A stretch of DNA of 24,679 nt from Darksidea phi (taxonomy: Eukaryota; Ascomycota; Dothideomycetes; Pleosporales; Lentitheciaceae), in the NCBI GenBank assembly GCA_030770425.1, contig JASJFT010000374.1:1-24679 (forward strand), in the 5' to 3' direction. The position numbers and the translations under genes are program-made. The notes below the pieces were generated by a model that was not told where the DNA came from, did not search any database, and worked only from the letters and a program-made list of their open reading frames with translations. How positions within the stretch are numbered: the first letter of the stretch is position 1; every line of letters begins with the position of its first letter. Positions 18,580 through 24,679 of this stretch are shown in pieces.

Positions 18580-19587
18580 ATGTTTGCCGCTCGTCGCCTG
18601 CAGCACGTGCGGCCTCCTGCCGCCCGTCTGTTCCACGCCTCCGCGCGCGCCTACGTGCAGGTCGGGGACAAAATCCCCAACGTCGAGCTGATGGAGGGCT
18701 CGCCGGGCAACAAGGTCAACATTGCCGACGAGCTCAAGAGCGGAAAAGGCTTGATCATCGGTCAGTCCCCCCGCGAAGACATCCGAAAGCAGGCACCATG
18801 CAAATCGACAAGCAACACCCCCTAACTGCTGGACGCTTGCAGGTGTTCCGGCTGCCTTTTCGCCCGCTTGCTCTGAGAGCCACATCCCCGGCTACATCAA
18901 CTCAGCCCAGCTCAAGTCCGCAGGCCGTGTCTTCGTTGTCTCTGGTAGGTATCACCTGTGCGTCAACGCATGCGACCTTCTGGCACCGCCAAGGAGGCCA
19001 AATTGGAGTCTTTGGTTAGCGCTAACCGCATGTTGTAGTCAACGATGCATTTGTGTAAGTTGAAGCATGTGCGGGGATTAAGCATCATGTCCCAGCAAAA
19101 GCTTGCACCTCTGGAACTCGACACAACTATAATACCACGCACCAGATCATAAGCCCGCCAAATCCAGCGCATGTCTCGGACTTGCCATTTTCGTCTTGCA
19201 CATGACTTTGCCCCGAAAGCTGACGAGTTGCAGCATGAAGGCGTGGGGAAAGACTTTGGATCCCTCTAGCTCAAGCGGGGTACGTAGACCGTGCATGTCA
19301 CCACCTTCCTCGTAGTTAACGGCGTGAAAGATCCGCTTCCTCGCAGACCCGGACCTAAGGTTCACCAAGGCTCTCGACCTCTCCTTTGATGGCGCTGCCA
19401 TCTTCGGCGGTGACCGCTCTAAGCGCTATGCTCTGGTCACCGAGAACGGTGCCGTAAAGGAGGCCCACGTTGAGTCGGACAACACCGGGCTCAAAGGCGA
19501 GTAGCACAGTCCATGTCTGTAAGCTGTCTCTAATGTTCCACAGTGTCCGCGGCAGATGAGGTCCTTAGAAACCTGGTGCAGAAGTAA
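18580..19587 (+). CDS. Prx5/AHP1-type peroxiredoxin, probably mitochondrial, single-cysteine
   Basis: Six exons (18580-18760, 18843-18944, 19039-19054, 19234-19279, 19331-19496, 19544-19587) give 184 aa. It reduces peroxides through Cys70 in GVPAAFSPACS, the Prx5-family active-site motif, here with Ser67 where Thr is usual. Later landmarks are FVVSVNDAFVMKAWGK, IRFLADPDLRFTKALDL and YALVTENGAVKEAHVE. The first 25 or so residues are rich in Arg and Ala with few acids (MFAARRLQH.., RLFHAS), typical of a mitochondrial presequence. Cys70 is the only cysteine, so it would act as a 1-Cys enzyme, whereas many relatives carry a second one. Exon 3 is only 16 nt. The last intron (19497-19543) begins with GC; reading through it would stop at once after GLKGE and lose the C-terminal helix. 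It is divergent from SKN7. Confidence 0.92.
19497..19543 (+). other. GC-AG intron in the peroxiredoxin gene
   Basis: The junction AAAG/GCGAGT and the acceptor CCACAG restore the frame TGLK-VSAADEVLRNLVQK, matching the usual Prx5 C-terminal helix. GC-AG introns are a known minor class with an otherwise strong donor consensus, as here. A TAG follows the donor in frame, so retention would give a protein 13 residues shorter. Confidence 0.75.
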
Positions 19588-20236
19588 AAGGCCCCACCGC
19601 ATAGCTAGGTATGAGAGATTGAACAGTCGTGTACGATACTACCTAAGATATCGTCGAGGGCGCCGGTGGATAGCCCTTCGACCCTGCATGATCTGGAGGA
19701 ATACTGTTTTGGAGAAATGGGTCATGGGTTCCCCTGACGCCCAAGGTGTGAAAAGTATGAAATTCAAACATGAAAACCTACCGTAGTACTGCCCCTTGCA
19801 GGCCTTGGGATACGCAAACTTCAGAACGAGTAACAGTGTCTAGCTAGCTGTTGTACAAGTACGCAGTAGCGCATAGAGACCGAATGCGGCACAACATTGA
19901 CGTCCAAGGCTCACCTGCACTCCATGTCCCACGTGTTTCCTGCACGCCGCTACACGCTAAATATGCACACACGATAGGTACGCGAATCGTCGAGCGAATC
20001 GCCTACGTCCATGCACTCCTCTACCCGTCAAGCAGCAAACATGCGGAGATAAACATAAATAGGTGCATGTAGCCTGCGCTTCATGCACCTTGCCCACGAC
20101 AGACACCGGATTTATTCCCGGTTGGTGGACGCAAAGTCGAAGCGCTGAAGCAAAACGTGTATAAAAGGCTCCCCACCGGTGCCGGAACTTTATTCTCCAC
20201 TTCCTTCTACCCGGCGGTGGGAGCACTGAAACTCCA
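19588..20236. other. Intergenic region, 649 bp
   Basis: 3' flank of the peroxiredoxin gene and start of the accessory region. Apart from the TATA element at 20160 I see no gene, RNA gene or repeat. This is where the run of conserved genes ends. Confidence 0.45.
20160..20166 (+). promoter_or_regulatory. TATA box (TATAAAA)
   Basis: TATAAAA followed by GG, 77 bp upstream of an ATG at 20237 in a pyrimidine-rich leader. Spacing and context suit a plus-strand promoter for whatever is encoded between 20237 and 22306. The first frame it would serve (71 codons from 20237) is unrecognised and would need introns to reach the later frames. Confidence 0.4.
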
Positions 20237-20827
20237 ATGCACGAGCTACATGGCCGAGTGGTCGTTGCCGGCCGTTCTCTCAAATTTCCTACCATCCAAA
20301 TACATGCTTGGATGGCGTTGCTAAACTTGGTCGAGGTACAAAGGGGAACGTATATCGGTTGTCTGGATCGCCCTTCTTCTGCCATAAGAGGAGTAACGGA
20401 TCATATATGGCCTGTTCGTGCTCTCCGAACCTGGCATCGTCACTGCCTATGATTTGGCCTCTTCTGCCGTGCTAAGAGAAGGATTGAATGTGTTTTTACT
20501 GGTACTACCACTCGGGATTTTAAATATTCTGCTCGATTACTTCCTCCTGTGTTCTTTTCTTGGTCTTCCTTCCCTACATGAAAAGTAATGTTCATGTGGT
20601 TATGGGGCACTGTTTCTTATCCTTTAAACTGATTCTGCAAAGAGATGCACGGAAAGCCGATGGACTATATGGCTTGGATCATAGCCCCGATGCGGCTCAA
20701 GGAATTGAAATTAAAACCATGCATCGATCCGTAGCTGCTACAAGAACCGATCTATGTGGAAAAGATCGCGCCTCACCACTCCTTTACTTCACTTTACGAG
20801 ATTCTAAAATTCCCGATTCGGTCGGTT

Positions 20828-21370
20828 ATGCGGCGCGTTCTTCTGGCGTCTAAAACTGGTTCAACCTGCTACGTATGTCTGGGTTACTTTTTAGAGCTCG
20901 GGTTCGCCAATTGCATGGCTGGTGCTGTGTTTGCGTTGATGAGATACCAATGCCATGGGAGGTTCCTGAACAGCAAAATTAAGCTCGCAAGAGACAGAGA
21001 GATGCTTCAACTACCAGGACCCCCCGAAGGTACTTTCGCACCCATTTTCCTTAAGTCCCATGTGAGAGAATATAAGTTGGCGATGGCTGAGTCTATTCTA
21101 TCCATGATCTATGATACCTCGGATTCTATCCCTCAGGATATAACACCATGGCTCACACTTCTAGACGGAGAGGAACAGTGCTTATGGGGCGAAGTCCTTT
21201 TTTATCGCCGAAAACAAACAAGATATGCCGATATGTGTGGATTGGCTTTCCGAAAAGCGTCTAGCGGGTTGCCAATGGCTTGTCTTCTGCTGCTTGTTCT
21301 CGATCAGAAAGACTTCATGATCGTGCCTAAGCACAACTGCGAGACTCAAATCACTCTGCAGCCTTTTTAA
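20828..21370 (+). CDS. Unrecognised open frame, possibly an exon of a degraded accessory gene
   Basis: The frame is open from about 20722 (after a TAG) to 21370; the first ATG in phase is at 20828, giving 180 aa. The upstream open part reads LLQEPIYVEKIAPHHSF.., which could be exon sequence after an AG acceptor. I do not recognise the family. It has moderate hydrophobicity, several Cys, and no clear signal peptide or catalytic motif. It lies 3' of a good TATA box and 5' of a HET-like C-terminal fragment on the same strand, so it may be the front part of the same gene, but I could not find HET-domain hallmark motifs in it. It may also be chance open frame. Confidence 0.3.
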   Translation: MRRVLLASKTGSTCYVCLGYFLELGFANCMAGAVFALMRYQCHGRFLNSKIKLARDREMLQLPGPPEGTFAPIFLKSHVREYKLAMAESILSMIYDTSDSIPQDITPWLTLLDGEEQCLWGEVLFYRRKQTRYADMCGLAFRKASSGLPMACLLLLVLDQKDFMIVPKHNCETQITLQPF

Positions 21371-21778
21371 ACCTTTAGACATTGCCGTCTAATCTCACCC
21401 TATCTCCAACGGAAATTACTCATGCTTTGCAGCTTGTCTAAAAAGCGAAGGGCGCGTTGCTATGGAGCACCCCATTTTGCTCCTCGCCCAATAGCCTGGG
21501 AAATGTCTGGCTATGACTTAGCTTCTCCGGAAGCAGTAACAAGAGAAATAGATGCTTGTTTTCGGATCGCGCTCTTCGAAGTCTCCAATTTGCGGATGAG
21601 CAACGTCCATGTTTTCGTAGATAGACGTGTAAGGGATCTTTGACATACGGTTCGAGCGTCGTCAAACGGTGAGAGTGCGTGAACACGAAGAAGACAAGTT
21701 TACATTGACTGGCACATCATGGAACCATGGGGAGGACGATATCATGAAGATCAGGTCGCAGTCGTCACAGAGACGTGA

Positions 21779-22306
21779 GAATCTTCGCAGCGATTTCATC
21801 CGCGACCCACAATCGAAAGTGTTTCGTTTTCGTATGCCCTGGTAGCTGATGGCTACACGAGGAGATTTGATCGTGCGGCCACATTCGCTGCCAATCCTGA
21901 CATACGCAAGATGCTCTCGTTTGTCCTCAGTGTCATTGATGTTCCATGTTATAGCGATCGAACGGTATGCCGGTGCGACATGGTGATATGGCGACCAGAG
22001 ACAGCTCAAGCGTTCATATCTTGGTCCCCGGAGGATCCGGACAAAGAGGGTCTACAGGTCCATATCAAAGATTTTATTAGAGCAGCACTAACGGTATGTT
22101 CCAATCGATATCTCTGCATGACCAAGGAATGCCGTGTCGCGCTTGAAAATGGCCTCAAAATAGGAGACGGGGTCTGTATTCTCCATGGGTGCTCGAAGCT
22201 AGTTGCCTTGCGGGAGGATGACGACGGAAAACACTACGTCGTTGAGACTTGTTACTTGCAGGGTTGGATGAATCCCTGGATCTCAGAAATAGTTGGCCGG
22301 AAGTAG
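21779..22306 (+). pseudogene. C-terminal fragment resembling HET (heterokaryon incompatibility) proteins
   Basis: A frame open from just after a TGA (21776-21778) to the TAG at 22304-22306 codes for about 175 residues; the first ATG in phase is at 21911. The second half carries the pattern commonly seen after the HET domain: SNRYLCMTKECRVALENGLK, then GDGVCILHGCSKLVALRED, then HYVVETCYLQGWMNPW. In HET proteins this segment follows the N-terminal HET domain, which triggers cell death on non-self fusion. Here no N-terminal HET motifs (SYVWG-like, or a WTLQE-like segment) are visible upstream in any frame I read. A neighbouring frame (about 21640-21845) also looks partly coding, ending at a TAG, which suggests either introns I could not place or a frameshifted relic. 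I favour a relic. Confidence 0.5.
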
Positions 22307-22945
22307 GACGAGGCTGACGAGTTTGTCTTGATTTGATTTTGAGTTGCGGAAGTACACAAAAAAGTCTTGTATTTGTTTAACTTGGGGTTGCGCCAGTCTA
22401 GTGGGAGCTCCAGGTATCCGACCGAGGTAATATCAATGAAGTCCACACCAATCTAGAGGTATAGAGCTGGATTTCACGATTCGATGAGCAATTTTAGACT
22501 TAGAAAAGTTGCTCCATACTCCCTGGCGTCTCATATTCGCGCAAAAGTGCCAACATAGACTCCAGTCCTGCAGGCTCCGCTCTTCTTGTTGCCTCAGGGA
22601 GGACACGAGCGACTATAGCCCCCCGTTGACTAAGCATTCGAAACATAGCGATATGTTCCGACTCTACGGCACCAACAAGCGGTGCAGTATCTCCTCTATT
22701 TGTATCCATGCCAGAGTCGAGCAGCATTTGAACGATATCAACGAATCCCTTTCTCGCTGCAGCGTATTGGCAATCTTTCGCAGCCGTAGTGCGTACATCT
22801 GCCCCACTTTCTAGAAGAATTTCAATAATTAACGCATATCCGCGAGAGGCGGCGGTCTTAAGCTCCGAGCCGCAGGTCTACGCCCTATGGTCCAGTAGTA
22901 CCTTGATAACCTCGGCATATCCCCCTCTATAAGCGTAATATAGAG

Positions 22946-23228
22946 TAGGATAGTAGGGGAGAAGGGTAAGAAGAAGGGATAGAGGGGAGGGTCGGGAATA
23001 GGAAGCTATTGTAAAACTTCCTATTCCCAACCCCCCCTCCCTTCTTCTTTATACTACGTTCTTCTTCCTAATCTCTTAACCCCTTTTTAAACGCTAGCTT
23101 CCTATTCCTACCCTCTCCTTCCCTCTTTCAATATTAACCCCCCCTCGTTATTAGTTATTATAACCCTAATTTATTTTTAGCTATTAGAATTTATTAGCCC
23201 TATCCGATACCTAACCGAACCCCGACCG
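22946..23228. mobile_element. Low-complexity AT/purine-biased insertion within the ankyrin gene (MITE-like or repeat relic)
   Basis: The sequence changes sharply to strand-asymmetric purine/pyrimidine tracts and TA-rich DNA with no coding potential. The bases AGAG occur at both edges (22942-22945 and 23229-23232), and removing one copy plus the insert joins ..SETP to LYYAYRGG.. in frame. This is consistent with a 283-bp insertion and a 4-bp target duplication. Inside are inverted repeats (22994-23005 with 23017-23028, and 22995-23007 with 23096-23108). No clear terminal inverted repeat or transposase was found, so the class is uncertain. Confidence 0.5.
22994..23028. repeat. Perfect 12-bp inverted repeat (hairpin) with an 11-base loop
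   Basis: GGGAATAGGAAG at 22994-23005 is the exact reverse complement of CTTCCTATTCCC at 23017-23028. A further copy of the arm, AGCTTCCTATTCC, lies at 23096-23108, in the orientation opposite to the left arm. All three belong to the inserted low-complexity element. Confidence 0.85.
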
Positions 23229-24254
23229 AGAGGGGTTTCCGACGCCCAATCATCTCGAATCGGAACATAAAGGGGCGCTCCAAGCAGAATAAAATACCTC
23301 GTCATATTCGTCCAGCCATGCCTTACCGCGGACCCGAGAAGCTAAAGTAAAAGTTTATCATCCAACAACGTGAACCTTCGAGGCTGCAGCTCCCCTAAAA
23401 GAATGTGGAATGTCTCAACGTTCTGCGTGTGTAGGAGCGTGTTTATCTCTCTCCTTAGCGCTTTGGCCTTGCGCCATATACGGAAGACGACTAGAGAGGA
23501 TTTCAATCCGACAAAAGTATGTATTCGACCATCCGTGGATCCCCATATTCGATTGCCATCCTGAGTAGACTGATCTTCCACCAAATACCTAAGTTGTTCT
23601 TTTGCAAATCTATGGCGAAAAAAATCCCCAAGACATAGTAGTTCCCTGCCTGCACGGCCACTGTGAATGGATCACCAAAAGTACCGGCATCGATCTTTAC
23701 ATGTGTGGCAACCAGACTCATTACAAGTGAAAAGTGGTTCGTAAGGGCGACCGCCGTAAGAAGATCATAGTTAAATCTTCTCTCTTCGTAGATTCCAGGT
23801 CCTTCAAGGAGCACCCGACGGACATCTTGGCAAGCCTCTTCTGCATGCATCCGCAATGAGGGGAACGCCGCTCTTGCTTCTACACCCGTGCTCAGCAATA
23901 CTAGGAAAGCGCAGACGAGGAGAACAGGGAGGCATAGAGCGTAAGCGACGGGGTAAGAGGATAGGTATAAAATTTCGCGATCACTATCTACTACCCAGGC
24001 GGTTTCTAGAGAGCATCACCCCCGCGTCACACTTCCTTATAACATCATCGTTCCTCATCTCCTTAGGGATTTCTCCCCATTGTTGACGGCTTCCTCACTA
24101 TCAGTCAAAAAGGTCCGTTCGACAGCAACCACCGTTTGCTGTACCAAGGCAGCCGCAATAACACCAAGGTAAGAACAGGCAGTGCCCATTTCCAGACAGC
24201 ATGTTTACATTTACATATGATTCTCCTCGTATCGACCTCCAAGACTGAGCCATC

Positions 24255-24636
24255 ATGTCCAACGACCAATCGCACCCCCCTAACCCACTAAACATCCCCC
24301 AACCCTCGGAGCGGGCGAGTAGCGTTCCCCAAACGGTCAATGGAGAAGACAGTCATGGTAATAGTGGAGCCTACTGACCAGCATCCATCTGATGTGTCTG
24401 TCTACATAGGGCGCAACTCTACCCACTTCGCCATGCCCATTTATCAGATCTTGTCTACCACCCCACACCTTGATGATAGAATCTATAAGGTGGCTGCATC
24501 ATTAAATGGCGTACCTCGTAAGGAAATCGCGTTGGAGGAAGGAAAGCTCTTTCGGTACGATAGTTGCGATGAGTCCAACGATGCAGTTCGTAACCCAAAA
24601 CGTGCAGCAAAAAGCCCGAGCAGCCGATCACGGTGA
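24255..24636 (+). pseudogene. Frameshifted BTB/POZ-like small protein
   Basis: An ATG at 24255 in good context (A at -3) opens a frame that begins MSNDQSHPPNPLN and stops at a TGA near 24377. A second frame one base out of phase (ATG 24340) continues with SDVSVYIGRNSTHFAMPIYQIL..LDDRIYKV..EIALEEG to a TGA at 24636. The second part resembles the start of fungal BTB domains (V-x-VYIG then F-x-MP), but the match is from memory and weak. The 24-nt GT..AG interval between the frames is too short for an intron and would not correct the phase, so a single-base frameshift or a missing exon is more likely. The reading frame ends soon after the would-be first half of a BTB fold. Confidence 0.3.
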
Positions 24637-24679
24637 CGGGGTGACGCGCATCACCGAACGAGGGTGACAGGCGTGACGG
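24630..24679. repeat. Short irregular GTGAC repeats at the window edge
   Basis: Four GTGAC units (GGTGACG, GGTGACG, GGTGACA, CGTGACG) occur in the last 50 bases, plus one reverse copy-like GCATCACC. This could be the start of a minisatellite that continues beyond the window, or chance. Confidence 0.3.

Larger units (their letters stand above)
22500..24013 (-). pseudogene. Broken ankyrin-repeat gene, interrupted by an insertion
   Basis: Three minus-strand blocks line up as one ankyrin-like protein. Block A (about 24013-23503) runs from a hydrophobic segment (VLLVCAFLVLL) to MAIEYGDPRMVEYILLSD and a TGA. Block B is in another phase (about 23565-23228): INTLLHTQNVETFHILL, a TAG at 23342-23344, then RHGWTNMTRYFILLGAPLYVP and SETPL. 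Block C (22949-22500) starts PTLYYAYRGGYAEVIKVLLDH, meets a TAG at 22878-22880, then continues with ASRGYALIIEILLESGADV and RKGFVDIVQMLLDSG before the final stop. The G-x-x-x-(I/V)-(I/V)-x-x-LL-x-x-GA pattern is typical of ankyrin repeats. Two in-frame stops, one phase change and an insertion (22946-23228) make a functional product unlikely, although the TAG at 23342 follows a pyrimidine run and could be a splice acceptor. Partner and function are unknown. Confidence 0.65.

Noticed and set aside
17706..19019. A 437-codon plus-strand open frame
   Set aside because: Its product is Pro/Arg/Ser-rich with no domain pattern, it lies in very GC-rich promoter DNA where stops are rare, and it runs through peroxiredoxin exons 1-2 in another phase.
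20249..20330. Possible tRNA: TGGCCGAGTGG matches an internal A box
   Set aside because: No acceptable B box (GGTTCGA-like) or acceptor stem at the right distance.
22875..22895. Resemblance on the minus strand to the start of fungal 5S rRNA (ACCATAGGG)
   Set aside because: Only nine bases match and the stretch is part of the ankyrin reading frame.
22946..23228. Terminal inverted repeats of a DNA transposon at the insertion edges
   Set aside because: The two ends do not match in inverted orientation beyond weak purine-rich similarity; only the internal hairpins are convincing.
1..24679. CRISPR arrays, bacterial operons, phage or plasmid features
   Set aside because: Spliced fungal genes throughout; no regularly spaced repeats or prokaryotic gene signals.

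Overview
This window comes from a filamentous ascomycete (Pezizomycotina). A Dothideomycete is my best guess from protein style, but I cannot place the species. The evidence is many short introns (about 45-180 nt) with GTAAGT/GTACGT-like donors and CTRAC-like branch points, spliced genes on both strands, and fungal families such as a DIM-2-type DNA methyltransferase, a Skn7 regulator, a DUF3431 protein and HET-type and ankyrin proteins. All exon joins were worked out by hand from reading frame, splice signals and family alignment from memory. No search was run.

Layout. Positions 1-2235 hold the end of a small unrecognised plus-strand gene and a two-exon DUF3431 membrane-anchored protein. Positions 3213-7348 hold an apparently intact cytosine-5 DNA methyltransferase of the DIM-2 type. 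It converges on a minus-strand run of four housekeeping or regulatory genes: dihydroorotase (8895-7621), an Ariadne-type RBR ubiquitin ligase (11207-9500), translation factor eIF2B epsilon (14084-11794) and the Skn7 stress regulator (17289-15069). A 1.29 kb divergent promoter region then separates SKN7 from a plus-strand mitochondrial-type Prx5/AHP1 peroxiredoxin (18580-19587).

From about 19.6 kb to the right edge the character changes. Intact conserved genes give way to an unrecognised ORF, a C-terminal fragment resembling HET (heterokaryon incompatibility) proteins, a broken minus-strand ankyrin-repeat gene cut by a roughly 285 bp low-complexity insertion, and a frameshifted BTB-like fragment. 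This is the accessory part of the window and looks like decaying NLR/HET-type self-recognition material.

Functional links. The methyltransferase is the family that methylates RIP-mutated repeats, and the right-hand side contains an inserted repeat in a broken gene. Skn7 and peroxiredoxin, both oxidative-stress genes, share one promoter region that holds a G-run/AGGGG cluster. A consensus Gcn4/CpcA-type site lies 80 bp upstream of eIF2B epsilon, itself a component of general amino-acid control.

The strongest oddities are at the splice-site level: a GG donor in the RBR ligase, a GC donor in the peroxiredoxin, and exons of 16 and 17 nt in the adjacent peroxiredoxin and SKN7 genes. The other strong oddity is the insertion whose removal restores an in-frame ankyrin repeat. 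I found no complete new defence or biosynthetic system.
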